64,000 nt of DNA from Atriophallophorus winterbourni (taxonomy: Eukaryota; Platyhelminthes; Trematoda; Plagiorchiida; Microphallidae): positions 1-64,000 of the forward strand of contig JACCGJ010018681.1 of NCBI GenBank assembly GCA_013407085.1, given 5' to 3'. The notes below the pieces were generated by a model that had not been told where the DNA came from, ran no database searches, and was given only the letters and a program-made list of their open reading frames with translations. How positions within the stretch are numbered: the stretch's first letter is position 1; each line of letters opens with the position of its first letter. The position numbers and the translations under genes are program-made. Positions 20,788-32,821 of the stretch are shown here, piece after piece.

Positions 20788-20949
20788 ATAAAAGACCTTA
20801 CGGATATTTATGGTCCTAGCTAGCCGCTGGGAGAGCCAAGGGCGCGTCGCGTCTCGGGAACGCCGTAGCAGAGAGCTGAGATATACGTTGAGACATCGTC
20901 ATGAAGTTTCTTGGGGATAGTGTACAAGTGATGTCCCCAGCACCACTCG
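20788..20949 (-). promoter_or_regulatory. RTE-A 5' leader
   Basis: About 160 bp between the right target duplication and the first methionine, GC-rich. RTE LINEs carry internal promoters here; I see no specific element. The boundary at the target duplication suggests little or no 5' truncation. Confidence 0.45.
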
Positions 20950-20961
20950 GGAATAATGTGT
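20950..20961 (+). repeat. Target-site duplication of RTE-A, right
   Basis: GGAATAATGTGT, identical to the empty site in block A copies. Confidence 0.8.
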
Positions 20962-21684
20962 CATATAAATAAAACCATAAAAATATAAATGCTAGTGATA
21001 CGTAGGAAAGAAATCAATGATAACGCACCGCCAGTTGGTTGGGGAACTGTACCAGTTGGTGTGTGATTATTGTAAAATAATGAAATGTTATAATAAGTCA
21101 AATTTGTTTGATGTTCATGTCTGCGATGGTTGATATATAAATTTATTTTAAATTTAATTTTAACATTTGAAGACGTAATTATGTGCATAAATGAGGAATT
21201 TAAACCCAATTTTATACTGTATGTGATAATAATTTATTTAATGTCGGATTTAGATGATTAGGTCTAAAATGCTAATATGATAATACATTTGAACCGTAGC
21301 AACAGCACATTTTGAATTTTGATTCGGATATAATAAATTGTAATACTTGCAATTGTCGCTAGGAAATTTGAAAGCTTATTTTCTGACGAAGTTATGTTTC
21401 ACTAAATGAGGAATGAATTATATTGATCTTAGTGGCTTAAATGTTAGAATATTACTGAATAAAATATTTTATTTAACTTGAAATAATCATAAAATATTTT
21501 TGAAGTTTTTATCTAATTCGAACGATGTTAACGAAATTTCCAAAAAAAGAAATTATGAGAAGATTAAATGAAATCATTCTCCATTGGTGGATTATGAATT
21601 ACATTGCCTGTGTCGTTTTAAATTCGTTCTTTGCTTAATTTTGACCATGTATGTACATAACAATCGCATGCATTTTCAGGTTAT

Positions 21685-21960
21685 TCAGCTTTCTGAATGA
21701 TTAGACAATCCGATTCTGGAGGAACAATCTCTGACGCAGGGCTTGCAACGAAAGGCTAAACTCGGTTGTAGGGCGTCAGTTGCACGCCGGCTGCGTGATC
21801 TGCATTCAGCTTCCGAGATCTGCAGCTACTCCTCCCCAGCCTACACACGACCCTTTACACAATACGTTTAATGTTAGAGACCAGGAGCAAGTTCTTTCCA
21901 ACTTTTGGGTTTAATGCCAAGATCTTTCATATATCCTTTGCAAACGACTTTGTGCTGCAA
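21685..21960 (-). pseudogene. RTE-B C-terminal domain with zinc finger
   Basis: Minus-strand translation gives KDLGIKPKSWKELA, SEAECRSRSRRATDALQP, then a finger of the form CKPCVRDCSSRIGLSNH. The pattern (acid-tryptophan helix, basic stretch, C2H2-type finger) matches the C-terminus of RTE proteins. Stops interrupt it. Copies are at 34740, 42435, 47935, 52420 and 58655. Confidence 0.7.
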
Positions 21961-22199
21961 GTGCGGTCTGCTTGTATGACATAAAATATTGTTTGAAAAT
22001 CACAGTATGCACATATGAATGGTGAGTTTTTGCAATTAATTAAGCTTGTGTTAGTTTCAAAGATTCCTATATAGCATTGATAAATTCATTATAAAAAACA
22101 AAGTAATCCGAAATTTCCAGTAGAATCTGATTTATCGGATCCATCACAAGTGAGTGATTTTAAAACGAACTTGAAACGATAGAACAAATAATTACCCTG

Positions 22200-22500
22200 G
22201 GATTCGTGCCACAAATAATTCCACTGCTTTTGCTATATCATGTTCAGACATCGTTGATCTATCAATAGAAATGTATGCCAGCGCTTTCACGCACCAATCC
22301 TCGTGCTTCTTTAATAATTCAACATTTACAATAATTATGCGTCTTCGAGTGAAGTATTGGTGGTAGGACATAACGTATAAAACGTAAATGTAAAAACAAT
22401 CCCCGAGTTCAGACGAGATATTTCGAATGCTGCTGAAAACCTGCCATGCGCATTTCCTTGAACCTTTTCAGGTATATTTTTCCACTTGCTCCAATATTAA
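22200..22500 (-). other. Recurrent unidentified segment
   Basis: A minus-strand stretch reads LKKHEDWCVKALAYISIDRS and continues without an early stop. Diverged counterparts lie at 28400-28640 and 35820-36060 (there with NRHVDWGVE). I do not recognise the family; it may be part of an old retroelement. Confidence 0.4.
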
Positions 22501-23084
22501 GTGGCACTTGCCACTAGATCAAGTAACACCCATTTATACAGGGTTTGCATTTCCACTGTTGAAAGTTCCAGGCCGGAGAAAATGCAGTTTTATCGAATAA
22601 TAACTACAGAAATAATGATAAACCTAGAAAAAAACGGAGATCTGTCAGTTGCTCAACATTGATTTCACCGAAATACGTTTTGTGTAACAAATGTGATTGA
22701 GCGATTAGATGAGTAAGCATTCCGCATTCTCTATTGGATATTCGTGACTGTCCCTATTTATTTTTGAACTATATATATATATATTCCATATACCTTGTCT
22801 TCCTATGTTTATTGCTGAGCTTACAGCACTTTCTACCATAAACGTTTCTTAGTTCTCAGTTCTGAGTGTTGTAGATGCATGCGGCTTCATGTATGCATGT
22901 TACCTTGCCATTTCTGATGGTTTACGCTTGAACAAGCTGCAGGAACATGGTTTGTTTGTCGTTAGCCTCCTTTAGTCGATTTTAAACTTAGATAAGAAAC
23001 ATGGTGTTGTTGGGAATCAATGTGAATGGTAACATTAATTTAGTACATTAATTTAGTAACAGACACAACGGAGTTCATGCAGAT

Positions 23085-23300
23085 GGCCTACTATTAAGGC
23101 GATTTGACAATTTTCGCGTTGCTCATAAAGGTTCTGTACTTGCACCAATACTGTTAATAATATATTGTAAAGATTTGTCAACAGCAATTTACAATTAGAT
23201 GGCTTTTTTGCTGATGGAATGGATATATGACGATTCATCAACAATGACGAGGACATTTTTCCTGCAACCAAACACCTTAATTTCATTGCACGAATGGACA
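23085..23300 (+). pseudogene. LINE reverse transcriptase relic (CR1/jockey-like)
   Basis: Plus-strand translation shows KGSVLAPILLIIY and DLSTAI, then a degraded FADD region and DDSSTMTRTFFLQPNTLISLHEW. GSVLxPxL and NDL are RT palm motifs of CR1/jockey-type LINEs, not RTE. One stop and a frame change make it non-functional. Copies are at 43872, 53862, 54592 and, more diverged, 24990. Confidence 0.65.
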
Positions 23301-24989
23301 TTATAAATCATGCTTTCTTTGAAAACTCGTAAAAGTTAGATCACACAGATCGCAGTGGGCCTGGCTTTTGCTACCCATGCAAGCATGAAGACAGAATTCG
23401 TTAGCGCACAGCGAAAGAAAAGTCACAGATATCACGATTTCTTGTGGTTGCGAAAATGGTCTTTAATGGGAAGGCGTGTATGAACACTACCAATTATGTT
23501 AGGCGGATGTTTAGTAGATTCTCCCTGAGATATACGTCTAGCAACCTAAGCACGCTGTTCCATGATGGATAACGTATTTCAGATTCGAAATTCTAGCATG
23601 CTTGCAATACCACATGCAATCAGTAATTCAGTGGGTATGTTAAATTTCTGCGTGCTCATCTTTACTGGAATTTCCGATTTCCTGAATTGATGAACTCGTA
23701 CAAAAATATTAATCTATCGTGATGATGCAGTCCACTAATTATGTATATACCTACATTTTGACTCAGTGTTTATTGTGAAGTTAATTGAGTTTTCAATCAT
23801 GAATTGCGAATATTGCATCCAGCGAAATCAACAATAATTGCTTCAAATTTATAGATGCTACATGTACAGTGAGCAGGAGGTATCCTGGTTTATTTCAGGT
23901 ATATTTAGAGAAATGTGTAAGTTAATTGAACATCGCTTGCTTATAGATTTTGGTTTAGACGTTTGCGTGAATTACAACCACGGATTGACTGCTAGTCGAT
24001 TTTATGATTGCGTTCCACTTTAGATATTCAGTTCAACATCATGATTGTATTTTACCGAGATTTTGGGAAGAGGAGACATTAAATCATATCATTTGTTTTC
24101 AATACGTGACCAAAAACAGATATTTCAAAATTTTGTATTATGTTCCATAATTTGCCAACATGCATTTGACGATTTTGCTTGTGTATCTGATTTCGATTAT
24201 TTGGAAGAATTTACAATGTACACCTTTTACAAAATAGTATAATCTACACTTAATATGATATAATTAATTATCTTGTATTATCCTCAATTTAACTGAGATC
24301 TACTTATTAATAACCGTCGCTAAATTAAACATCGAAAATCATCCCAAAATTATTTCCATGAAAAAACTTCGAAAGCTATATTTTGTAGATGCATTCTTTA
24401 TAATTTTTACTAGTTTTCATAACTACACTATATATTTCACCAAGTTTAATTAGTGTCAACCTAACTTGCACGTTTATGAGTTATGTATAAAATTTGAAAT
24501 AGAAAACCTTCCGGAGAATGTTTCGCTTGCACCTGAAATATTCCAGAGATTTATCGAACATTGTCACTTGTCAAGCGTTGTGGTAAAATAGCGCACGTTT
24601 ATTTGTAATGCCGTGAAACATATTTGGGATTGCGAAAAATACAGCGCTCACGATTCAGCTTAATTGCTCTCGATTTCACATCGGTTTTGTTCAACGCATT
24701 TGCCTTTGCTTTTTCGTTTCATGAACAGTTCTACACAGTTCGATTGCAGTACATGTGTTAACGATGATCACTTCATATATCAGCTATTCTGTAGTGTTGT
24801 ATGCATGCGGGTTTATTTATGCATGTCACTTCGAAATTTCTGAAGGTTTACGCTTAAAAAGCTACAGAAACATGGTTTGTTTGTCGTTAGCCTCCTTCGG
24901 TCGATTTTGAACATGGATGGGAAACATGGTATTGTTCGGAAACAATATGAATGGATACACATTATTTTAGCAACAGACAAATCAGAGTT
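23301..24989. other. AT-rich stretch, no gene
   Basis: 23301-23460 continues block A. Beyond that, two reading frames of about 60 residues (23838-24023 and 24045-24242) have no recognisable motif. The part from 24780 onward is a second, diverged version of the 22870-23300 sequence. Confidence 0.45.
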
Positions 24990-25200
24990 TATGCTGACGG
25001 CCTTCTATTAAGACGAATTGATATTTATTTGCGTTGCTCCCAAAGGATCAGTGTTGTACCAATACTGTTACTAATATAACGTAACGATTTGCCAATAGCA
25101 AATTACAGTTAGATGGCTTCTTTGCCGATGGTACCCATAAATGACGATTCATTAACAATGACGAGGACGTTTATCCTGTATCCAAACACCTTGATATCAA
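24990..25200 (+). pseudogene. Diverged LINE RT relic
   Basis: Diverged copy of 23085-23300 with KGSVL and DDSLTMTRTF preserved. It is followed by an 87-residue open frame (25321-25584) without recognisable domains, which I do not call a gene. Confidence 0.5.
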
Positions 25201-25639
25201 ACATATCTCCTTCCGTAAACACTGAACCAACAAAAAAACAATTCTCATTTTAAATGATCTAACGCTTAAACGTGATAACCTGTTTATATCGATAAGCAAT
25301 AGCATAATATTGCAATCTAAATGGCAAAGAGGCGAAATATTCTTTTTTTTCCATACGCATATCATTTTTGTATGTGCGTTCAATTTGATGTAGAATTTAA
25401 CAATATCATTTTAAGTAATGCGGTTGAATCATCAAAAAGATCCATGTATTCTGCCTCTACAAAGAAATATTCATTTGATATCGTCAATCAAATGTATTTA
25501 GAAGAAAGTACTTGTTTTCAAATCCAACCCACAAACAAAGTGAACAATGCTGGTTGCATATTATTGAATCATAAACTGTGGTAACCAGTTTTTATCGATT
25601 ATCGAGTTGACTAATATTGTAATCTAAATATCAAAGTCA

Positions 25640-26110
25640 CGCAATTAATATCTTTTTATGAGTGAGATGTAATTTCTTCGGATAGTTAATTATGAAATTT
25701 AGAAACGTCAGTATACTCATAAATACAGAATTTAAAGGTCTTGTTCATATTTTCACGGATAAAAATGTGTGTTTGAACAGATATTATTTAGCAGGTTGGT
25801 CGTACTAGCCATATCCAGCAGTTGCATGCAAGCTCTACTTGTTTACCATTCCTCCAAGGTTTCAAGAGCATGCGGAAACTGATAATACCGTTCTTACTTG
25901 AAGTTTACAAACAGCAAGAAACCGGTTTATGTGGGGTGTGATGGAAATGCATGCAAATGTATATTTTGGTTCATGGTTATGTGTTTATCCCCGTCAAAAA
26001 TGTGTTTGGACAAATGTGATTAAACAGGATGTTCGTACCAGCCTTATTTAACAGTGGCATACAAGCGCTACTTGTGTATATGTATATCGCTTTCATATAT
26101 TTCGCCACAA
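25640..26110 (+). repeat. Satellite subfamily II pair, diverged
   Basis: Hairpin-type blocks at about 25795 and 26030 lie about 235 bp apart with the subfamily II ribozyme relic between them (AAACAGCAAGAAACCGG near 25912). Homologous to 10421-10740. Confidence 0.6.
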
Positions 26111-26138
26111 CGTGTTACGAATTTAAATGAAAAAGACT

Positions 26139-26205
26139 AATATGTAATATATTAATATATAATAATATATAATATAATATATATATAATATAATATATAA
26201 TACTT
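26139..26205. repeat. TA-rich low-complexity tract
   Basis: Irregular TA/TAA tract interrupting the repeat. Confidence 0.9.
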
Positions 26206-26290
26206 TGTATTTTTTGCGAATGCCGCTGAGAAATATTGAAAGCTTTTTTTCTAGCGAAGTTATGTTTAACTAAATTTGGAATAAACTGTT

Positions 26291-26330
26291 TTTTCTGTCT
26301 ACACCTGATGACGGCTGTTATTTTGTCTTC
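26291..26330 (+). ncRNA. Truncated hammerhead relic
   Basis: CTGTCTACACCTGATGACGG matches the 5' half of the ribozyme (box at 26305), then homology stops at about 26316. The 3' half is replaced by unrelated sequence. Confidence 0.5.
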
Positions 26331-26639
26331 AAACTTACCGCCAACCGCAGAAGCTTTACGTAAAATCAAAGTGAAAAATTATGATTCTAGGTTATTTAAA
26401 GTGAAACTGTGGTAACTAGATTTATTGATTATCCAGTTGCATAATATTTTAATCTAAATGTTATAGAGGCGTAATATTTAATTTATTTCTATACGAATAT
26501 TATTGTTGTATGCCTACGAAAAACAAAATTATTATTAATGTCAAGATTAAATTTTTATTTGAAAATCAGCGTTTATATGTACGTTGATAAATTGAGCTTC
26601 CCGTAAATCACTCGAAGATTATCGCTTGCACCTAAAATA

Positions 26640-27830
26640 TTCCACAGAGTAATCTATATATGTCACTTGTCGAGCTTCGTGGTTAAATATCTCAAGATAA
26701 TTTGCAATGATTTAACATCTTATCCGAAACTGATGTTTTTACTCACAAGATATATACAAATTATAATAGTAATCCCACGCCAGTTGAGTGCACACAGCCC
26801 AGATGCAGACAAGTTGAAATGTTATTATATTGCAATCGCCGCAACAGGTATATTGTTAAACAGAAAATTGTTAGGATTTCAATTTTGTTTGATTTACGAA
26901 TCTCTGAAAGCTTTATTTCTGCGAAGTTATGTTTCAATATAATTGGTACGAATAATGTCGATTTTAATGCCTACAATCTCATAACCATACGACCTAACAT
27001 ATTCCATTCAACTTAAAATCACCATATTATATGTTTTTGAAATACATTTATAATTTACAAGATAGCAACTAATTTAAACTATGCAAATTATGAGATGCGT
27101 AACTAAAATTAATCACAATTAGAGGGTCAAATTTTGAATCAGTTCTTGACCATGCCGCAAGATTTACTATCATGAAAAATCGAAACTTTATTCCACTTTA
27201 GTTGAAACGATCAAGATTTTGGAGCCATTCGATTCTAGCCTGTGGCTGCTAAAGAGTATGATTCAGAATATAAATGATCGTTTTTTTTTCTATCACCGCG
27301 AGATTTGGCAGAAAACACTCAGTCTTCTAAAACATAACATAATACCGTATAGCACTTTCGAATCAGATAAAATCTTATTATTTTTTCACATATAGCAATT
27401 GACATTATCCTTAATTGTGAATTTCACTTATGCTCAAACAACTGGCCGTGTGCGCGTGTTGTGTTTGACGAAACAAAATGCACAGTTTAGTTAGAGTATT
27501 TAGTCCGGTGGTATCAATGAGTCCACAAGTTTATGAATAAATGGGTTGATCAGGTTCGTAGTACCAAACTTATCCGAAACTGGAGTACATTCGCAAAAGC
27601 TTTTATACAAATTATAGTAGTTATATCCAAGCCAGATTTCAAGAACTTGTTCATAGTTTTCCGTATAAAATCTGGCTATATATCGGTTTCAAATGTCTCA
27701 TCATCGGTAACACGAAATATTAGGCGCGAGACATTTGATTTTATGGGAACTGATCTGTCAGGTTCAAATGTTATTACATTGCAATTGCTGAAACAGTTAT
27801 ATTGTTGTATTTATTCCAATGGTTAAAACG
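26640..27830. repeat. Diverged pieces of repeat R
   Basis: Two segments (26810-26945 and 27720-27800) match the conserved block of repeat R (GTTATTACATTGCAATCGC-type sequence). The rest is AT-rich and unassigned. Reading frames of 91 and 97 residues here are not supported by any motif. Confidence 0.5.
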
Positions 27831-27999
27831 AGTTCACAAGTTATTCTTTTTATTTGATGAATTCTTTTTGTTTTTTGTATATATACATATATATTAATAT
27901 ACCTGTAACAGGCATTTCGTTTCCCGTAGATTGAATCAGAATTACATTTGACTTTTCGATATTCTCACCTACTACATTATATCCTACTGCTTATGAGAA

Positions 28000-28200
28000 T
28001 ATGTTTTAGAAAACCACCAGTCGGACGAAGCCATCAACTTATCTTGGGATTTGAGTACGTCTGTGGCACTGGGCTATCACTGACGGGCCTATTTGCGTCA
28101 GAAGAGTGAACTACTTGGCACGGTATTTTGTGTTACACTACTATAGCTTCGCACAACTGGATTACGCCGATTTCAATAAACATTAACTCTAGTTCTAAAA
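28000..28200 (+). repeat. Relic of the 268-bp hammerhead-insert family
   Basis: CGGACGAAGCC near 28032 and a GCCGATTTCAATAAACATTA tail near 28166 parallel the motif and tail of the insert at 14989-15256. The ribozyme is not intact. Collinear with 35440-35620. Confidence 0.4.
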
Positions 28201-28269
28201 AGCAACTGAAATCTATATTGGATGAACACTCACAATTCTTTCTGAAGAAAGCTTCCTTACATAATAAAT

Positions 28270-28880
28270 TTTAACTATGTGCATGATAATAGATGGATGA
28301 AACTTTCGCCAAACTCATTTTGAATTTCATAAGGCTACGAACAGAGCGAGCAAGGTTCACCACATTCTCGAATAGGAAACAAAGATATCCGAAATTTCCA
28401 GTAGCTCCTGATTTATCGGATGCAACACAATTGTGAGATTTTACACCGAATCTACAACGAGAGGATGATTGATAACCCCGAAGTTCATGCTGTGAATACT
28501 CCGACTGATTTCGTTCAATCATCTAACACATCGTTGATATATGAATAGAACTTCATGCCAGAGGCTTAACGCCCAAATCCACGTGCCTTTTCAAGAATCC
28601 AAAATTTGCACGTAATTGTTTGTCGTTAAGTGTAGTATTGGTTACTCCGACGGTGGTAGCGCTTACCGCATAAATCGTAAATATGAAAATCTCCAAGAAC
28701 AGCTAACTCTAGATAATTCGAATGCTGCTGAAAAACTGTCATGCGCAATTCTCTGAAACATTTCATGTATATTTTTCCACGGTCTCCACACTTGACTCTA
28801 GTACAAATAACACGGATTAAAAACGTGGTTTCAGGTGCCGTTGTCACTTCTCTCTGATAAGTTAATTTTATGATCATATT
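28270..28880. repeat. Repeat shared with 35740-36200
   Basis: Collinear, moderately diverged copies. Minus-strand frames of about 83-85 residues are present in this copy but are not preserved as one frame across the two, arguing against a gene. Confidence 0.5.
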
Positions 28881-30890
28881 CATTTTCAGATATTGAGTTC
28901 AATATTATGATTGTATTATACCGAGCTTTTGGAAATAGGGGCCATAAAACCATAACATCAATTTTCAATATGTGATCAAAAGCAGATGGTTCAACATTTT
29001 ATTTTTTTTCCTAAATTTGTCAACATTCATTTGATGATCTCGCTTGTTTACCTGATTGCAAACATTTAAAATAATTTACAATCGGAAATTCAGTTATACT
29101 TAAATGTACACCTCTTACAAAGTAGTGTATTCTACACTTAACAGGACATAATTAAATGTCTCGAAACTTCCTCAATGTTACTGAAATGTACTTATAATAA
29201 CCCGTCGCTAATTTATGCAACGACTATAATCTCAAAAAATGTTTCCAGAAGTAAAATCGGAAACTGAATATGCTAGATGAATTCATGATAAACGTTGATA
29301 GTTTTCATTTTTAAACTATATATATATATATTGCATGAACTTAAAACATTGTTCAAATCTCTTGAGTGATGAGATTGTATCATCAGTAATCTTCAAGTAT
29401 CCCTTCTCTAAAATAAAGATCCATTTGAAATGTCCAATGAAATGGAATCAGAATAATGCGCTGTTACTTTTCCTTCAAACTTACGGTCACGCAGGGAATC
29501 TGTACCTACAAACAAAGTGAAAAATTCTGGTTTTATATGATTTAACGTTAATCTCTGTTGAACAGTTTTTTTTCGATTAGCAATTATATATTATTTAAAT
29601 ATAAGTTTTGAAGCACCACAATATTTAATTTATTTCTATACGCATCGATGTGTTTTGGGCATACCAATAACCAAGCAATTACGAATGACATGATTCAAGT
29701 TTCTTTTGAAAATCATCTTTTAATTGTATGTTGCTAAATTTAGCTTCCTGCAATGCAGTCGGATGTTGTTCACTTACACCCGAAATATTGAAGATATTTA
29801 CCTATATGTGTCACTTGTCAAGCGTTGCGTTTAAATATCGCACGTTAATTCGCAATGCTGTTACAAATCTGTCAGCAGTGTTCCATTTTGAGGAACATCA
29901 AGCTCTATGTGAAACATGTTTGATAATGCGAAAAATAAAGCGCTCAAGTTTCAGATTAAATGTTCTCGATTTTTCATCGTTTTTGTTCATCGAAATCGCA
30001 TTAAATTATTCGTTCTGTCAACACTTTTACGCAGTTCGTTAGTATTTCATGTGTAATCGGATAAAATTTGATATATCCACTATTCTCTGAAAACTATCTG
30101 TTCATTAATAATTTATTCGGGATAGATATTTAGTGGATTCTTTCGTCCCATACATTCACCCAATATTTCTCTAACCAATACAGAATAATTGTTTTATTTT
30201 GGGTTGGATTTAATTTTATCCAATCGATTCCAATAAGATTACTCTACGAGTAAACCTCGACTATGTAATTTCACTGCGGAATAATCTGTTAGGAAATCGG
30301 CATCTTGAAACTCCACGTGAAAAATATTTATAACATTTTTTTCGGAACGATTATTCGCAGTAATATTAATTAGAATAACTTTATTTCCTTGAAGAGACTC
30401 ATTTATGCGGAATAAAAATAACCTATTTGCTTTTTGTATTATGCAATACACATAAATGGCAAAATGGAAATAAGTATGTAAATTGTTTAATTCTCATTTC
30501 AAATTTAAAATGGGACAGTGTAATATATATGTAATCAACATGCATTTTTGTTTCATTTTATTTCAAAATATATTTTCATCTGCGTATGTGTGTATAAAAT
30601 TATTTAAATACTCTCTGTACATCGGTATTATAATTTTGGAAAACAAAATATATATTCTCAACTGAACACATGTGAATAAGCGATTAGATGGGTAAGCATT
30701 CTGCATTCCCGATTGGATATTTGCCGTAATTTTTTCTCGGTAAGAATTTGTTTCCCTTTGAACTATTTGTATGAATAAATCACATGCTCTGAATCTTTTG
30801 AGGTTTTCGCTTCCAAATTTGATGAGTTTATGACGAAACATGCGGTATGTGACTGTCCCTATTGATATTCGAAATATTTCATATATATAT
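28881..30890. other. AT-rich, partly repeated, no gene
   Basis: 28881-29480 is repeated at 36440-37020. The rest of this stretch has short frames of up to 104 residues (29728-30042) without recognisable motifs. 30680-30870 resembles the sequence at 22690-22760 and 43470-43540. Confidence 0.45.
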
Positions 30891-31309
30891 TGTTATATTC
30901 ACAAGTAAGCACAAAGCACTTATTCCCGAAGGAACAGCAAGAAAAAACGACCGGACTTGTGAACGAAATCAGTGTTATATTATTGATGGACAAAGTTTAA
31001 AAGCGAGGCGCGTGAGTGATCGATCGGAAATCAATAAGTCAACGCACACAGCGGACAGGTCTATGCAGCGTAGACAGAACACCACTCTCCCTTTGACTGT
31101 TCGGGCCAATCCGCCACGCTTGGTAGTGGTCGACGGGTTTACGTACCCTGAGCGTTCTTCGCAATTGGCTATACCCTCCAGCTAGTGGTTGCTGCGTTGC
31201 TCTGTCACATACGGGCAGTTGTAATGGCCGATCCCCGGAAGCACTATAGACGCGTCTGGCATTAACTTTTGTACCATCCTCTAATTCGGAAGTGCCGGGT
31301 GTACACACA
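30891..31309 (-). repeat. Gypsy 3' LTR
   Basis: In element orientation the LTR ends in ATATAACA at 30891. Its inner edge is uncertain because the partner LTR is truncated; a TGT start near 31309 following an A-rich stretch is one possibility, 31272 another. The first 164 bases align with the right LTR. Confidence 0.6.
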
Positions 31310-31388
31310 GTTTTTATTTCATGGGTGCTTTGATAGCGCTCTCATCCTTGAACCAATTTTGTTTTTCAACGCGCACAGTTGAACCAGG

Positions 31389-31898
31389 TTAGAGTGTTTG
31401 CCCATGCCGCCTGTATTTGTTTTGATAACATTGTCGACGAAGCTGCTCGTCATTATTGATTCTCTGCGCCGGTCGAAATGCGTTATTGTACTTTGTACGA
31501 ACTTGTCTCCCAAACATAAGCTCACTGGGAGTTTTTCCTTTGGCCGTATGTGGTGTCGTTCGGTTTGTTGGTAAAGCCAGAATTAGGGCGTCCTCCCGCG
31601 AATCACCTTGCAAATGTATGGCTTGTACGGACTCCTTCAGTGTTCTGTTAAGGCGCTCAACCATTCCGTTCGCTGCTGGATTGTAAGGCACTGGTGAAGT
31701 GTGCTTGATGCCATTGAAGCGGAGAAATTCTGTAAACTCGTTGCTACGGAATTGTGGCCCGTTATCCGTAACTAATTCCTCGGGTAATCCGAATCTCGCG
31801 AAAAAATACTGCAACCACTTGATCACGGTTTTTGACGTCACCTCACCACAAAGTAGTGCCTCAGGCCATTTGGTGTAGACGCAAGCTGTAACAAGCAT
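31389..31898 (-). pseudogene. Gypsy integrase core and C-terminus
   Basis: 169 residues. VTDNGPQF holds the second catalytic aspartate (D45) and NGMVERLNRTLKE the glutamate (E81), giving the canonical spacing of 35 residues between them. The frame then covers the C-terminal part up to the end. The first catalytic aspartate lies in another frame at 31906-32142, so a frameshift near 31900 separates them. Confidence 0.88.
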
Positions 31899-31905
31899 GT
31901 TTCTT

Positions 31906-32142
31906 TCAGAATGTCAGAGCTCGCATAAAAGGGCCCATGATGTCAATTGCTATTTTTGCCCAAGGGTGCATAGGATAGTCAATCGTTTGAATGGGGGGTT
32001 GTATTGGTATGGCACATTTATCAGCGTGTTGACAACATGCACACTGACGGACAGCAGCTTCAATTGAGGCATTCAGTTTCGGCCACCAATAGTATTCACG
32101 AATACGTGATTTAGTTCGTACCGGGATGTCCTTCGTGGCCAC
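31906..32142 (-). pseudogene. Gypsy integrase zinc domain and first aspartate
   Basis: Contains REYYWWPKL, the CACC pair of the HHCC zinc domain, and PWAKIAIDIMGPF with the first catalytic aspartate. The histidine pair (GHEGHPG) is in the preceding frame, so a frameshift lies in the overlap near 32120. Confidence 0.85.
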
Positions 32143-32515
32143 ATGAAATCATGGTTGGTATTAAAGTTTCAGGAAAAACGATACGGTTGCCTCTTGTGAT
32201 GCAATGATCCACGAGAGACCATTCGTGTCTCACAGCATAGAACGGATTCAACTCAACAGGAATAAGCTTCTTACTTGGCCAAGCAGTCTGGAGGTATCCG
32301 CGAAGCTTTTGTAGTAAACTATCTTTTTCGGTATGATCATTTATCAACCTCTGTGTTATAGCTCCCAGATGGTTAACCTCCAAATTAGCAATCAGTGTCA
32401 CCTCGGTTAGATCTTCATTTTCATCAACATTTTCCATTGGTAAACGATACAAAGCATCCGGGACGCGGTTTTGTGATCCAGGAATATATTTTACTTCAAA
32501 GTCGTAAGCTAACAA
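32111..32515 (-). pseudogene. Gypsy RNase H end and connection region
   Basis: Begins LLAYDFEVKYIPGSQNRVPDAL, the end of a Gypsy RNase H, then a linker to the integrase zinc domain ending in SCGHEGHPGTN. It is separated from the upstream part by an in-frame TGA near 32535, probably a decayed arginine codon. Confidence 0.85.
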
Positions 32516-32536
32516 TCTGGAATAACAGCGACTGAT

Positions 32537-32791
32537 TCAAATGGGCTTCTGTCCTTTATTCCCGCGACAAAACAGGGTTGTCAGTGCTGTATGATCAGTT
32601 CGCAGTGTGAAACGACGGCCGAAATGGTAAATATGCCAACGATCACAGGTCATCTTGATTGTTGTATTGAAAATTGTTATCATGTTGAGATAATCCTTGA
32701 AAGATAGTTTGAAATTCTGCCACGCTTCAGCATTTGGACGAGCAGTAGGATCATCCCAAAGCGGATCGGGAGCGCGAGGTGAGCTGAACAT
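32537..32791 (-). pseudogene. Gag N-terminus fused to RNase H by deletion
   Basis: Residues 1 to about 40 (MFSSPRAPDPLWDDPTARPN and on) look like the start of a Gypsy gag directly after the leader. From about residue 48 the sequence is RNase H (RWHIYHFGRRFTLRTDHTAL). Everything between, namely most of gag, protease and the reverse transcriptase, is absent, yet the reading frame is open across the join near 32650. Confidence 0.8.
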
Positions 32792-32802
32792 GTCACAGGT
32801 TC

Positions 32803-32819
32803 AGTGAATCGCGACGCCA
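32803..32819 (-). promoter_or_regulatory. Candidate primer binding site
   Basis: Reads TGGCGTCGCGATTC in element orientation, immediately inside the 5' LTR. A TGG start matches the CCA end of tRNAs. Which tRNA is used was not determined. Confidence 0.55.
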
Positions 32820-32821
32820 TT

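Larger units (their letters stand above)
17823..20949 (-). mobile_element. RTE-clade LINE (RTE-A), near full length, inactivated
   Basis: The element is about 3.13 kb, the usual size for RTE LINEs, bounded by 12-bp target duplications. Reading on the minus strand: about 160 bp of leader, an endonuclease, a reverse transcriptase and a C-terminal domain. It ends in a short A-rich tandem tail (plus strand 17825-17844, repeats of the TTTAC type), a common RTE 3' end. It is markedly GC-richer than its surroundings, consistent with a recent arrival. Damage is limited to one nonsense codon at 19276-19278 and two 1-base frameshifts (near 19070 and near 18568). A single ancestral reading frame is evident. 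Second copies lie at 40391-41248, 45975-46100, 56695-56820 and 63884-64000. Confidence 0.9.
20962..23460. repeat. Block A, copy 1 (old LINE debris)
   Basis: Collinear with 41720-44217 and 51706-54214. It contains an RTE-B C-terminal relic on the minus strand and a separate reverse transcriptase relic on the plus strand. This copy is more diverged than the other two are from each other. Confidence 0.8.

Noticed and set aside
23085..23300. Penelope-like reverse transcriptase as the source of the hammerheads
   Set aside because: The KGSVLAPIL and DL motifs fit CR1/jockey-type LINEs; no Penelope RT or GIY-YIG endonuclease was recognised anywhere in the window.
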